A DNA stretch of 49,890 bases, taken from contig JAJTHZ010000069.1 in assembly GCA_021299185.1 (NCBI GenBank), forward strand, positions 1-49,890, read 5' to 3'. Each line of letters starts with the position of its first letter. Position 1 is the first letter of the stretch. Below, in pieces: positions 18,133-28,738 of this stretch. A program made the position numbers and the translations under genes. The DNA is from Lysobacteraceae bacterium (lineage in GTDB: Bacteria; Pseudomonadota; Gammaproteobacteria; Xanthomonadales; Ahniellaceae). The notes under the pieces are model-generated. The model made no database searches. It was not told where the DNA came from and saw nothing but the letters and a program-made list of their open reading frames with translations.

Positions 18133-19229
18133 GCCGCGCCACCCGCGCGACGATCCACCTCGCCGCGCTGCGCGAAAACCTCAAGCGCGTGCGCGAGGTG
18201 GCGCCGCGCTCGAAGGTGATGGCGGTGGTCAAGGCCGACGGTTACGGCCACGGGCTGGAGCGCGTGGCGCGCGAACTGTCGGCGGCCGATGCCTTCGGCG
18301 TGGCCTCGATCGCCGATGGCCAGCGGATCCGGGCCACCGGGCTGTCGAACCGGGTGGTGGTGCTGTCCGGCATCGACGAGCCGTCGGACATCGCGCAGAT
18401 GCGCCGGCTCGACCTGGAATCCGTGCTGCACCACGAATCGCAACTGGCCTGGCTGGAGGAAGACAGCGCGCCGGCCGGCGCGAAGCCGCTGCGGACCTGG
18501 CTCAAGGTGGACACCGGCATGCACCGGCTCGGGTTCGCGCCGGATCGGGTGGCCGGCGTGCAGGCGCGCCTGCGCGCGCTGCCCGGCGTCGATCCGCGCA
18601 GCGTGCTGATGACGCACTTCGCCAACTCCGACGTGTTCGACGATCCGATCAGCATGCTGCAGATCGACCGCTTCGAAGGCGTGGCGCGCGCGTTCACCGG
18701 CGAGCGCTCGCTCGCCAACTCGGCCGGCGTGCTCGGCTTTCCGCAGGCGCATGCCGACTGGGTGCGGGTGGGCGGGCTGCTGTACGGCATCTCGGTGGTC
18801 GCGGGACGCAGCGGGTCTGCGTTCGGCTTCCACCCGGCGATGACCCTGGGCACGCGGCTGATCGCGATCAACCGCGTCGCACGCGGCGAGCGCATCGGCT
18901 ATGGCGGCACCTGGCAGTGCCCCGAGGACATGGACGTCGGCGTGGCCGCGATCGGCTACGGCGACGGCTATCCGCGCCACGCGCCGCCGGGCACGCCGGT
19001 GCTGCTGCGCGGACGCGAGGCGCCCGTGGTCGGGCGCGTGTCGATGGACCTGGTGACGCTGGACCTGCGGGCGCATCCCGACGCGCGGGTCGGCGACGAG
19101 GTGCTGCTGTGGGGGCCCGCGCTGCCGGTCGAGCGCGTCGCCGAGGCGGCCGGCACCATCGGCTACGAACTGGTCTGCGGCATGACGCGGCGCGTCGATT
19201 TCGTCGAAGATCACGCTCCGCTGCATTGA
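18129..19229 (+). CDS. alr: alanine racemase
   Basis: A 366-residue PLP enzyme making D-alanine for peptidoglycan. The PLP-binding motif AVVKADGYGHG has the Schiff-base Lys at residue 35. The second catalytic base Tyr is in ERIGYGGTW (near residue 260), and the C-terminal beta-domain includes GRVSMDLVTLDL. The length is normal. Translation is probably coupled to dnaB by the ATGA overlap. The Alr/DadX distinction cannot be drawn; the position behind dnaB favours the biosynthetic Alr. Confidence 0.97.
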   Translation: MSRATRATIHLAALRENLKRVREVAPRSKVMAVVKADGYGHGLERVARELSAADAFGVASIADGQRIRATGLSNRVVVLSGIDEPSDIAQMRRLDLESVLHHESQLAWLEEDSAPAGAKPLRTWLKVDTGMHRLGFAPDRVAGVQARLRALPGVDPRSVLMTHFANSDVFDDPISMLQIDRFEGVARAFTGERSLANSAGVLGFPQAHADWVRVGGLLYGISVVAGRSGSAFGFHPAMTLGTRLIAINRVARGERIGYGGTWQCPEDMDVGVAAIGYGDGYPRHAPPGTPVLLRGREAPVVGRVSMDLVTLDLRAHPDARVGDEVLLWGPALPVERVAEAAGTIGYELVCGMTRRVDFVEDHAPLH

Positions 19230-19243
19230 CCGGAGGTGGTGCC

Positions 19244-19582
19244 ATGGCACGGGTATCGAGGGCTTTGCCCAGTCGGCGCGACTTCGCGGGTCGCCTGCTG
19301 CGTGCGGTCGGATTCGGCACCGCGATCATCGGCATCTCGCTGGCGGCGGGCATGCTGGGCTACCGATGGTTCGAAGGCATGGCATGGATCGATGCCTTCG
19401 CCAACGCGGCGATGATCCTGTCCGGCATGGGCCCGCTGCAGCCGCTGGTGACCCCGGCCGGCAAGGTGTTCGCCGGCCTCTACGCGATCTACAGCGGGCT
19501 CGCGCTGATCAGCATCGCCGGCATCGTGTTCGCGCCGGTGGTGCATCGTTTCCTGCACCGCTTCCACCTCGAGAACAACTGA
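19244..19582 (+). CDS. small two-helix membrane protein
   Basis: A 112-residue conserved-looking membrane protein with helices at about 16-42 (LRAVGFGTAIIGISLAAGMLGYRWF) and 66-98 (VTPAGKVFAGLYAIYSGLALISIAGIVFAPVVH), ending HRFLHRFHLENN. The helix-loop-helix with AMILSGMGPL between the helices recalls the pore fold of two-TM ion channels, but the selectivity-filter TVGYGD is absent, so channel function is unproven. I recall similar hypothetical proteins ending in a LH-FHLE motif in other proteobacteria. It lies 14 bp after alr and one base before radA, so it belongs to the same transcript. Confidence 0.8.
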   Translation: MARVSRALPSRRDFAGRLLRAVGFGTAIIGISLAAGMLGYRWFEGMAWIDAFANAAMILSGMGPLQPLVTPAGKVFAGLYAIYSGLALISIAGIVFAPVVHRFLHRFHLENN

Positions 19583-19583
19583 G

Positions 19584-20957
19584 ATGGCGAAGGCGAAGAC
19601 CGCGTTCGTCTGCTCCGAGTGCGGGGGCAGTTCCAGCAAGTGGCAGGGCCAGTGCCCGGACTGCGGGGCGTGGAACACGATGGCCGAGATCCGCCTGGAA
19701 CCGGCGCGCGCGGCCGCTGCGGCCCCGGCGCGCGCCGGCTATGCCGGCGGCGCCGCGGGCGCGCCGAAGGTCACCCCGCTGACCGAGGTGCTGGGCGTGC
19801 AGGAAGTGCGTCGACCGACCGGCATCGGCGAGTTCGATCGCGTGCTGGGCGGCGGGCTGGTGCAGGGCTCGGTGGTGCTGGTCGGCGGCGACCCGGGCAT
19901 CGGCAAGTCCACCTTGCTGCTGCAGACGGTGGCGGCGGTGCGCGGCAGTCAGCGCAGCCTGTATGTCAGCGGTGAGGAGAGCCTGGCGCAGATCGCCAAC
20001 CGCGCGCAGCGGCTCGGCCTGCCGCTGGAGGGCATCGAGGGGCTCGCCGAGACCTGCGTCGAGCGGATCGCCGAGCAGGTGGCGGCGCACCGGCCGGACC
20101 TGCTGGTGATCGACTCGATCCAGACCCTGTGGTCCGAACTGCTCACCGCGGCCCCCGGTTCGGTCAGCCAGGTCCGCGAGTGCGCCGCGCGACTGGTGCG
20201 GATGGCGAAGGAGTCCGGCACCGCGGTGTTCCTGGTCGGGCATGTCACCAAGGAGGGCGGCATCGCCGGCCCGCGCGTGCTCGAGCACATGGTCGATGCG
20301 GTGCTGTACTTCGAGGGCGAGAGCGGCAGCCGTTACCGCGTGCTGCGCGCATTCAAGAACCGCTTCGGCGCGGTGAACGAACTCGGCGTGTTCGCGATGG
20401 GCGAGCGCGGGCTGAAGGAAGTGCCGAACCCTTCCGCGATCTTCCTCTCTTCGCACGGCGAGCCTGCGCCCGGCAGCGCGATCATGGTCACCCGCGAGGG
20501 CACGCGGCCGCTGCTGGTCGAGGTGCAGGCCCTGGTCGACGCCTCGCCGCTGGCCAATCCGCGCCGGGTGGCGCTGGGACTGGAACAGAACCGGCTGGCG
20601 ATGCTGCTGGCGGTCCTGCACCGCCACGGTGGGGTGGCGGCCTACGACCAGGACGTGTTCGTCAACGTGGTCGGCGGCCTGCGCGTGCAGGAGACTGCCG
20701 CCGACCTTGCCGTGCTATTGGCCGTGCTCAGCTCGTTCCGCAACCGTCCCCTGTCGCGCAAGCTGGTCGCCTTCGGCGAGGTGGGACTGTCCGGTGAACT
20801 GCGCCCGGTGCCGAATGGCGAGGAGCGCGTGCGCGAGGCCGCCACCCACGGCTTCGAGCGCGTGGTGCTGCCGCGCGGGAACGCACCGAAGAAGAAGATC
20901 GGCGAGTTGGAGATCATCGCCTGCGATCGCCTCTCGGAAGCGATCGCCGCCCTGTGA
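19584..20957 (+). CDS. radA: DNA repair protein RadA (Sms)
   Basis: A 457-residue RecA-related helicase/branch-migration factor in recombination. In order it has the N-terminal zinc finger CSECGGSSSKWQGQCPDCGAW (residues 10-30) and Walker A GGDPGIGKSTLLLQ near 97-110. These are followed by Walker B LLVIDSIQTLW, the RadA-specific KNRFG motif (KNRFGAVNELGVF) and a C-terminal Lon protease-like fold without the protease dyad. The length matches the family. It converges with the PilZ gene, leaving 10 bp between the stops. Confidence 0.97.
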   Translation: MAKAKTAFVCSECGGSSSKWQGQCPDCGAWNTMAEIRLEPARAAAAAPARAGYAGGAAGAPKVTPLTEVLGVQEVRRPTGIGEFDRVLGGGLVQGSVVLVGGDPGIGKSTLLLQTVAAVRGSQRSLYVSGEESLAQIANRAQRLGLPLEGIEGLAETCVERIAEQVAAHRPDLLVIDSIQTLWSELLTAAPGSVSQVRECAARLVRMAKESGTAVFLVGHVTKEGGIAGPRVLEHMVDAVLYFEGESGSRYRVLRAFKNRFGAVNELGVFAMGERGLKEVPNPSAIFLSSHGEPAPGSAIMVTREGTRPLLVEVQALVDASPLANPRRVALGLEQNRLAMLLAVLHRHGGVAAYDQDVFVNVVGGLRVQETAADLAVLLAVLSSFRNRPLSRKLVAFGEVGLSGELRPVPNGEERVREAATHGFERVVLPRGNAPKKKIGELEIIACDRLSEAIAAL

Positions 20958-20967
20958 GCGGCGCGCC

Positions 20968-21339
20968 TCAGGTGCCGAGCGAGGCCAGTTCGCGCGCGGT
21001 CGTCTCGGCGTCGCCGAGGTTCAGTTCCACCAGCCGCTTGAGGCGCACGAAGGAGTCGAAGTCGATGCGCCCGAAGCGGTAGCCGATATAGCGGCCACCG
21101 GCATGCGCGATCACCGCGCTGACGCTGATGATCAGTCCGGTCGCGACGCGCAGTTCGAGGCGCTGGGTGCGGCCGGCCTGGCCCTCCCAGCCGTCCGGGC
21201 GTTCGATCAGCGCGCCGTGCAGCGAGATGTCGTGCAGGCGCGTCGGCCACATGGCCTTTCCCGAATACAGCCGCACCTCGCCGTCGAAGCGGATTCGACG
21301 GAACGCGCGGCGATCTTCGGGGCGCACGATGGCGTGCAC
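20968..21339 (-). CDS. PilZ domain protein (probable c-di-GMP receptor)
   Basis: A 123-residue single-domain PilZ protein. Both ligand motifs are present: the arginine motif EDRRAFRRI (residues 8-16, RxxxR) and D-x-S-x-x-G as DISLHG near residues 37-42. PilZ domains with these residues bind cyclic di-GMP and transmit the signal to motility, adhesion or polysaccharide synthesis. No output domain is attached. The gene follows the CcsA-like gene on the same strand after 103 bp, and its partner is unknown. The C-terminal extension (RLVELNLGDAETTARELASL) is helical. Confidence 0.9.
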   Translation of the reverse strand: MHAIVRPEDRRAFRRIRFDGEVRLYSGKAMWPTRLHDISLHGALIERPDGWEGQAGRTQRLELRVATGLIISVSAVIAHAGGRYIGYRFGRIDFDSFVRLKRLVELNLGDAETTARELASLGT

Positions 21340-21442
21340 GGGTTCGGTCCTTGAAACAAGGGCTTGCAGCGAGATTATCAGAACGACGAGGCGGCGCCAG
21401 TCGCGCGCCGATCGCTCTCCATCCGCTCTCTTCCCGGGGTTC

Positions 21443-22252
21443 TCAGCCGCGCTGCAGGAGGATTTCGAGGACGAACTTGGAACCGATGAAGGCCAGCAGC
21501 AGAAGGCCCATGCCGGACAGCGTCATGCGCGCCGCGCGGCGGCCGCGCCAGCCCCAGCGCCAGCGGCCGAACAGCAACAGCCCGAACACCAGCCAGGCGG
21601 CGAACGACAGCACGGTCTTGTGCGCCAGGTCCTGCGCGAACAGGTCCTCGACGAACAGCGCCCCGGTGACCAGGGTCAGGGTCAGGCCGACGAAGCCGGC
21701 GGCGATCAACTGGAACAGCAGGCCCTCGACCAGGGTCAGCGGCGGGAAGACGCGCAGCAGGCCGGTGAGCCGGCGCTGGCGCAGGGCGGTTTCCTGCACC
21801 GCCAGCATCACTGCGACGAGGGCGGCGATCGAGAGCACGGCGTAGGCGAGCAGGGCCATCAGAACGTGCAGGTTGATCTGCCACGAGACGGCGATCGTGC
21901 TGGCCCTTGCGTGGCCGAGCGCGTGGTCGGTGACCAGCAGGAAGGCCGCCAGCGGGAACACCACGGCACCGACCGTCTCCACCGGCCGCACCCAGGCGAC
22001 CGCGACCGTCACCGCGGCCATGCCGAGCCCGACCAGCGACAGTGCGGCGAAGAAGGTCAGGTCGAAGCCGCCCACCGCGCGGTTGGTCGCCCAGTGGTAG
22101 GCCAGGTGCAGCACCACCGCCATCAAGGCGAACGCCAGCGGGGTGCGACGGCCGCCGGGCTGGTACTCGTCGCCGCGCAGGCGGCTGACCAGCATCGCAG
22201 TCGACAACGCGTACAGCAGGCCCGAGGCCCAGGTGAAGTATCCGACGCCCAT
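21443..22252 (-). CDS. ypjD: CcsA/YpjD-like cytochrome c assembly family membrane protein
   Basis: A 269-residue integral membrane protein with about eight helices, of the CcsA/HemX/YpjD family. Family signs are SWQINLHVLMALLAYAVLSIAALVAVMLAVQE and the final VLSFAAWLVFGLLLFGRWRWGWRGRRAA. The tryptophan-rich WWD haem-handling motif of true CcsA/CcmC is not evident, as is usual for YpjD. Its biochemical role is unsettled. Divergence from ffh (98 bp between starts) is a well-known arrangement in gammaproteobacteria. The start MGVGYFTW was preferred over one six codons upstream. Confidence 0.9.
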   Translation of the reverse strand: MGVGYFTWASGLLYALSTAMLVSRLRGDEYQPGGRRTPLAFALMAVVLHLAYHWATNRAVGGFDLTFFAALSLVGLGMAAVTVAVAWVRPVETVGAVVFPLAAFLLVTDHALGHARASTIAVSWQINLHVLMALLAYAVLSIAALVAVMLAVQETALRQRRLTGLLRVFPPLTLVEGLLFQLIAAGFVGLTLTLVTGALFVEDLFAQDLAHKTVLSFAAWLVFGLLLFGRWRWGWRGRRAARMTLSGMGLLLLAFIGSKFVLEILLQRG

Positions 22253-22308
22253 CCGTGCAGTGTCGCACACGGCGGCGCGCGTTCGTCGTCCGTCGGCGCG
22301 GCTGGGCC

Positions 22309-22314
22309 TATACT
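22309..22314 (+). promoter_or_regulatory. candidate -10 element of ffh promoter
   Basis: TATACT lies 36 bp upstream of the ffh start, five of six bases matching TATAAT. The -35 at the right distance (TCGTCC) is poor. Because ypjD starts only 98 bp away on the other strand, both promoters must share this gap. Confidence 0.4.
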
Positions 22315-22350
22315 CGCGGGACCCGACCCCCGGTTGCCGGTTCCGCCGCC

Positions 22351-23721
22351 ATGTTCGAATCCCTGACCCAGCGCCTCGCCGCCACCGTCGACAAGCTGCG
22401 CGGCCGTGCGCGGCTCACCGACGAGAACATCCGCGAGGCCCTGCGCGAGGTGCGGGTGGCCCTGCTGGAGGCCGACGTGGCGCTGCCGGTGGTGCAGGCC
22501 CTGATCGAACGCGTCAAGGTGCGCGCCGTCGGCCAGGAGGTGCTGCGCAGCCTGTCGCCCGGCCAGGCGCTGGTGAAGGTGGTGCGCGACGAACTCACCG
22601 CGGTGATGGGCTCGCAGAACGCCGACCTCGACCTCGCCACGCAGCCGCCGGCGGTGATCCTGATGGCCGGCCTGCAGGGCGCGGGCAAGACCACCACGGT
22701 GGCCAAGCTGGCGCGCTTCCTCGGCGAGCGCAAGCGCAAGAAAGTGATGGTAGTCAGCGCCGACGTCTACCGCCCGGCGGCGATCGACCAGCTGGAGACG
22801 CTCGCCACCCAGGTCGGCTGCCTGTTCCATCCCTCGACCGGTGCGCAGGACCCGCTCGACATCGCGCGCGGCGCGCTGGATGCCGCGCGCAAGTCCTACG
22901 TCGACGTGCTGATCGTCGACACCGCCGGCCGGCTGGCGGTCGATGCCGCGATGATGGACGAGATCGCGCGCCTGCATGCCGCGCTGTCGCCGATCGAGAC
23001 CCTGTTCGTGGTCGACTCGATGACCGGCCAGGACGCCGCTGCCACCGCCAAGGCGTTCGCCGCTGCGGTGCCCCTGACCGGCGTGGTCCTGACCAAGACC
23101 GACGGCGATGCGCGCGGCGGCGCGGCGCTGTCGGTGCGCTACGTCACCGGGCGGCCGATCAAGTTCGTCGGCGCGGGTGAGAAGACCGACGCCCTCGAGC
23201 CCTTCCACCCCGACCGCGCCGCGCAGCGCATCCTCGGCATGGGCGACGTGCTGTCGCTGGTCGAGGACGTGCAGCGCAAGGTCGACGCCGACAAGGCGCA
23301 GAAGCTGGCCGAGAAGGTCGCCAAGGGCAAGCGCTTCGACCTCAACGACATGCGCGACCAGCTGGAACAGATGGTCAACATGGGCGGCATGGCCGGCCTG
23401 CTCGACAAGCTGCCCGGCATGGCCTCGGTGCCGCAGAACCTCAAGGACAAGGTCAACGACCGCGAGGTCAAGCGGATGATCGCCATCATCCAGGCCATGA
23501 CCAAGAAGGAGCGGCGCCACCCGGACCTGCTCAACGGCTCGCGGCGCGCGCGCATCGCGCGCGGCTCGGGCACCCAGCCGGCGGACGTCAACCGGCTGAT
23601 GAAGCAGTTCATGCAGATGGAGAAGATGATGTCCAAGCTGGGCGCCGGCGGCATCAAGGGCCTGATGCGCCAGATGGGGGGCATGCTGCGCCCCGGTGGC
23701 GGCGGCATGTTCCCGCGCTGA
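22351..23721 (+). CDS. ffh: signal recognition particle GTPase Ffh
   Basis: A 456-residue SRP54-type GTPase that with 4.5S RNA delivers nascent membrane proteins to FtsY. It contains the N domain ([19 protein letters not shown]), G domain P-loop [15 protein letters not shown] (residues 104-118) and VDTAGR and [14 protein letters not shown] motifs. The methionine-rich M domain follows ([30 protein letters not shown]). The start at MFESLTQ gives the standard N-terminus; upstream open codons are not family-like. Confidence 0.98.
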   Translation: MFESLTQRLAATVDKLRGRARLTDENIREALREVRVALLEADVALPVVQALIERVKVRAVGQEVLRSLSPGQALVKVVRDELTAVMGSQNADLDLATQPPAVILMAGLQGAGKTTTVAKLARFLGERKRKKVMVVSADVYRPAAIDQLETLATQVGCLFHPSTGAQDPLDIARGALDAARKSYVDVLIVDTAGRLAVDAAMMDEIARLHAALSPIETLFVVDSMTGQDAAATAKAFAAAVPLTGVVLTKTDGDARGGAALSVRYVTGRPIKFVGAGEKTDALEPFHPDRAAQRILGMGDVLSLVEDVQRKVDADKAQKLAEKVAKGKRFDLNDMRDQLEQMVNMGGMAGLLDKLPGMASVPQNLKDKVNDREVKRMIAIIQAMTKKERRHPDLLNGSRRARIARGSGTQPADVNRLMKQFMQMEKMMSKLGAGGIKGLMRQMGGMLRPGGGGMFPR

Positions 23722-23790
23722 GCGCCGCGCGCGGCCGGCGGCGGCGGCGCTTCCGCGCCGCAAGTCCCCGCCGCGCTGGATTTTTTCAGG

Positions 23791-23818
23791 GGCCCTCGGT
23801 AGGATACCGGGCCTTTTT
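23791..23818 (+). terminator. probable intrinsic terminator between ffh and rpsP
   Basis: GGCCCTCGGTA (23791-23801) pairs with TACCGGGCC (23805-23813), leaving a two-base bulge, followed by TTTTT (23814-23818). It sits 69 bp after ffh. The same bases contain TAGGAT, which could instead be a -10 for rpsP, so the two readings compete. Confidence 0.55.
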
Positions 23819-23882
23819 CCCCGGCCCATGCCCCGCTGCATGGGGCCGGCAACGTTCGAACACCGGCACCGAGAACAGCATC

Positions 23883-24137
23883 ATGGTGAAGATTCGTCTG
23901 TCCCGCGGCGGCGCCAAGGGCCGCCCGTTCTATCACATCGTCGTCGCCGACGAGCGCTATGCGCGCGACGGCCGCAGCATCGAGCGCCTCGGGTTCTACA
24001 ACCCGATCGCCGCCGGCAAGGACGTCAAGCTGCAGCTCGACACGGCCAAGGCCGCCGAGTGGATCAAGAAGGGCGCGCAGCCGACCGAGAAGGTGCGCCA
24101 GCTGATCAAGCAGGCGTCCAAGCAGGCCGCGGCCTGA
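23883..24137 (+). CDS. rpsP: 30S ribosomal protein S16
   Basis: An 84-residue ribosomal protein needed for 30S assembly. The N-terminus [41 protein letters not shown] is diagnostic. The length equals the usual 80-90. It is first in rpsP-rimM-trmD-rplS, the conserved operon. Upstream, a near-perfect hairpin around CCGGCCCATG (23821-23850) lies in its leader. Confidence 0.98.
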   Translation: MVKIRLSRGGAKGRPFYHIVVADERYARDGRSIERLGFYNPIAAGKDVKLQLDTAKAAEWIKKGAQPTEKVRQLIKQASKQAAA

Positions 24138-24147
24138 TCGTGCGCCC

Positions 24148-24651
24148 GTGGACGACCGGCAGGTTCTGCTCGGCAGGATCGTCGGCGTCTTCGGGGTCGA
24201 CGGCTGGGTGAAGCTGCACTCTTTCACCGAGCCGCGCGAGAACATCTTCCGCTACCGTCCCTGGACGCTGCGCGGGCCCGCCGGCGAAAGCATGGTGGCC
24301 GCGCCGCAGGGACGGACGCAGGGCAAGGGCGTGGTGGTCCGGCTCGACGGCGTGGGCGACCGCGACGCGGCCGCAGCCCTGGTCGGCACCGAGGTCTGGG
24401 TGCCGAGGGCCACGCTGCCGAAGCCGCGGAAAGGCGAGTACTACTGGGCGGACCTCGAGGGCCTCGCGGTGCGCACGGCGGAAGGCGTCAACCTCGGGCG
24501 CGTGTCGCATCTGTTCGCGACCGGGGCCAACGACGTGATGGTGGTGCAGGGCGAGCGCGAACGGCTGATCCCCTTCGTGCAGGGCCTGCAGGTGGTGAAG
24601 GTGGATCTCGACGCGGGGCTGATCGAGGTCGACTGGGATCCGGCGTTCTGA
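24148..24651 (+). CDS. rimM: ribosome maturation factor RimM
   Basis: A 167-residue protein that binds S19 and helps mature the 30S head. The N-terminal beta-barrel has [34 protein letters not shown] and the C-terminal PRC-barrel domain has [13 protein letters not shown] with [26 protein letters not shown]. The only suitable start is a GTG ten bases after the rpsP stop; no ATG precedes the conserved region. Two bases separate it from trmD. Confidence 0.97.
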   Translation: MDDRQVLLGRIVGVFGVDGWVKLHSFTEPRENIFRYRPWTLRGPAGESMVAAPQGRTQGKGVVVRLDGVGDRDAAAALVGTEVWVPRATLPKPRKGEYYWADLEGLAVRTAEGVNLGRVSHLFATGANDVMVVQGERERLIPFVQGLQVVKVDLDAGLIEVDWDPAF

Positions 24652-24653
24652 CC

Positions 24654-25403
24654 ATGCGGATCGACGTGGTCACGGTGTTCCCGGATTTCGTCGCCGAGGC
24701 GGCGCGGGTCGGGGTGGTCGGGCGGGCGCAGGAGCGCGGCCTGCTGGCGGTGCACGGGTGGAACCCGCGCGACTTCGCCACCGACAACTACCGCACCATC
24801 GACGGCCGGCCGTTCGGCGGCGGGCCGGGGATGGTGATGCTGGTGGAACCGCTGCGCAAGGCGATCCACGCCGCGAAAGCGGCAGCCGAAGGACCGGCGC
24901 GGGTGGTGTACCTGTCGCCCCAGGGCGCGCGGCTGACGCAGCGCCGGGTCGAGGAACTCGCCACCCTGCCGCGGCTGGTGTTGCTGTGTGGCCGCTACGA
25001 GGGCGTGGACGAGCGCCTGATCGAGCGGGAGGTCGACGAGGAGCTGTCGATCGGTGACTACGTGCTGTCGGGCGGCGAACTGGCCGCGGCGGTGCTGGTC
25101 GATGCGATCGGACGCCTGCGGGAGGGTGCGCTCGGCAACGCGCAATCGGCCGCGCAGGACAGTTTTTCGGATGGTTTGTTGGACTGTCCCCACTACTCGC
25201 GCCCCGAGCGCGAGGGCGGGGATGCGGTACCGGCGGTGCTGCTGTCCGGCGACCACGCGGCGATCGCGCGCTGGCGCCTGAAGCAGAAGCTCGGCCGGAC
25301 GTGGCTGCGCCGGCCGGACCTGCTGGCGCGCTGCGAACTCGACGCCGGCGCGCGTGCGCTGCTCGAGGAGTTCCGCCGCGAGTGGCTGGCGGCGCAGGTT
25401 TGA
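24654..25403 (+). CDS. trmD: tRNA (guanine-N1-)-methyltransferase TrmD
   Basis: A 249-residue SPOUT methyltransferase making m1G37 in tRNAs that read CNN codons, preventing +1 frameshifts. Recognised by [39 protein letters not shown] and the deep-trefoil-knot SAM site [13 protein letters not shown]. The [17 protein letters not shown] segment contributes the catalytic Asp. The length matches E. coli (255). It partly uses rimM translation, being only two bases downstream. Confidence 0.98.
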   Translation: MRIDVVTVFPDFVAEAARVGVVGRAQERGLLAVHGWNPRDFATDNYRTIDGRPFGGGPGMVMLVEPLRKAIHAAKAAAEGPARVVYLSPQGARLTQRRVEELATLPRLVLLCGRYEGVDERLIEREVDEELSIGDYVLSGGELAAAVLVDAIGRLREGALGNAQSAAQDSFSDGLLDCPHYSRPEREGGDAVPAVLLSGDHAAIARWRLKQKLGRTWLRRPDLLARCELDAGARALLEEFRREWLAAQV

Positions 25404-25578
25404 TTCATCCGTCCCGCGAGGGGCGGCCAGGGCCGGACGGCGCGCGGGCAACCGCGGCGGCTGCCGGGACACAAAGCGTTGCGCATGCAACCGGCTGCAC
25501 CACCGTCACCGCCGCGAGGCGGCCGGGTGCCCGGGCTTGGCCTCTGCGAACCGACCAGAAGACGACCCGAGGGACAAC

Positions 25579-25938
25579 ATGAACATCCTCCAGCAGTTCG
25601 AGAAAGAGCAGATGGCCCGCCAGTTGCCGGCGTTCACGCCCGGCGACACGGTGGTGGTCAACGTCAAGGTGAAGGAAGGCAACCGCGAGCGCGTCCAGGC
25701 CTACGAGGGCGTGGTGATCGCGATCAAGAGCCGCGGGCTGAATTCCTCGTTCACCGTGCGCAAGATGAGCCACGGCACCGGCGTCGAGCGCGTGTTCCAG
25801 ACCTACAGCCCGGCGATCGAGTCGGTGACGGTCAAGCGCCGCGGCAAGGTGGCCCGCGCCAAGCTGTACTACCTGCGCGAGCGCGAGGGCAAGAGCGCCC
25901 GCATCCGGGAAGACCTGGGCGCCTCGCTGGGCGATTGA
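25579..25938 (+). CDS. rplS: 50S ribosomal protein L19
   Basis: A 119-residue protein at the 30S-50S interface. [74 protein letters not shown] is typical. A 175-bp gap after trmD is unusually long for this operon. It carries no gene but includes the small inverted repeat GTTGCGCATGCAAC near 25478-25491. The gene is followed by a strong hairpin terminator. Confidence 0.98.
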   Translation: MNILQQFEKEQMARQLPAFTPGDTVVVNVKVKEGNRERVQAYEGVVIAIKSRGLNSSFTVRKMSHGTGVERVFQTYSPAIESVTVKRRGKVARAKLYYLREREGKSARIREDLGASLGD

Positions 25939-25964
25939 TCCCGGCGGCGACGACCCGGATCCCG

Positions 25965-25997
25965 CGACGGCCGCCCTCGGGGCGGCCGTCGTCGTTT
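25965..25997 (+). terminator. terminator hairpin after rplS
   Basis: CGACGGCCGCCC (25965-25976) pairs perfectly with GGGCGGCCGTCG (25980-25991) around a 3-base loop, followed by TCGTTT. The U-run is short. Its 3' end shares a 19-nt identity with the terminator at 42752-42787. It ends just before the htpG heat-shock-type promoter. Confidence 0.75.
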
Positions 25998-26003
25998 CCG
26001 CCC

Positions 26004-26032
26004 CTTGAAAAAGCGCGCCGCCGACCGCAATC
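26004..26032 (+). promoter_or_regulatory. candidate sigma-32 promoter of htpG
   Basis: A perfect CTTGAAA -35 (26004-26010) is followed after 14 bases by CCGCAAT (26025-26031), a fair match to CCCCATNT. Placed 46 bp before a heat-shock chaperone gene, this is a plausible sigma-32 promoter. Confidence 0.55.
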
Positions 26033-26077
26033 GCTGCGCGTCGGCCCGTCGCTGGGCCCCCGACCCGACCGACCGCC

Positions 26078-27955
<1,878 letters not shown>

Positions 27956-27970
27956 GGCTGGCGCGGCGCC

Positions 27971-28549
27971 TCAGCGGCGCCGCGCGCGGTTGCGGAACCA
28001 CAGCAGCACCAGCACCGCCAGCGGCACCGACACCGCAAGCGCCACCAGCGGGTGCGCGGCGATCGGCAGTTGCGCCACTGCGACCAGGATCGCCAGCAGC
28101 ACCGCCGCCGCCACGATGTTGAAGCGGCTGCCGGCGCGCGTGGCTTCGACATGCGCCTTCGCGGCCGCCGTGCAGTGCGCGATCCAGGCGCGCGCCAGCG
28201 CCTCGTGGTCGGCGTCGAGGTCCACGATGCGCGCGAGCGGCTCGGCGTGCACCTGCAGCCCGAAGCGCTGCTGCAGGTGGCCGGCCGACTGCAGCAGGAG
28301 GCCGAACGCCTGCTCGGCGCGCGCCGGCTTGACGCCCGACACCTGCGGCGCCACCACGATGCGCGCCGGCTCGATCAGCCAGTCGAGGCCGATCCCCTTG
28401 CGCGGCACCAGGCTGATGCCGCCTTCGTCGTCGCGGATCGGCTCCCCCAGGTCGGGGTCGAGGCCGCGCAGCTCGGCGACGATGGACGCGCGGTCGGCGT
28501 CCGACCAGCGGACACCGTCGGGTGGGGTGAGGGTCAGGGCGAAGGTCAT
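27971..28549 (-). CDS. hypothetical protein with C-terminal membrane hairpin
   Basis: A 192-residue protein. Residues 1-135 are soluble (MTFALTLTPPDGVRWSDADRASIVAELRGLDPDLGEPIRDDEGGISLVP) and of mixed alpha/beta character. Residues 143-185 form two hydrophobic helices (FNIVAAAVLLAILVAVAQLPIAA and PLVALAVSVPLAVLVLLWF), ending in RNRARRR, a positive-inside signal. I do not recognise the family. It converges with htpG (15 bp between stops). Longer upstream starts run into the REP element, so MTFALT is preferred. Confidence 0.75.
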   Translation of the reverse strand: MTFALTLTPPDGVRWSDADRASIVAELRGLDPDLGEPIRDDEGGISLVPRKGIGLDWLIEPARIVVAPQVSGVKPARAEQAFGLLLQSAGHLQQRFGLQVHAEPLARIVDLDADHEALARAWIAHCTAAAKAHVEATRAGSRFNIVAAAVLLAILVAVAQLPIAAHPLVALAVSVPLAVLVLLWFRNRARRR

Positions 28550-28616
28550 GGGCGGGGTGCCGGACAAAGCGGCATTGTAGGGCCGCACCCCGGAGGGCGG
28601 TTGCCGCGGCGCGCCT

Positions 28617-28642
28617 GTGGGAGCCGCTTCAGCGGCTCCCAC
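28617..28642. repeat. REP-like palindrome
   Basis: GTGGGAGCCGC (28617-28627) and GCGGCTCCCAC (28632-28642) form a perfect 11-bp stem with loop TTCA. It belongs to the same GTAGGAGCGGC/GTGGGAGCCGC type of intergenic repeat as the pair at 7-89 and lies between two divergent genes. Confidence 0.8.
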
Positions 28643-28738
28643 GGGCTTGCGCATCCGTTCGCCGAAAGGACCCGTCCACGTCGCAGCCGGCGACGCGCCT
28701 TGCTACCCTCGCCGGATCGCCTGCGTTTCCTCCCGACC

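Noticed and set aside
25478-25491. GTTGCGCATGCAAC inverted repeat in the trmD-rplS gap as a terminator
   Set aside because: Only a 5-bp stem and no T-run, so too weak to support a call.
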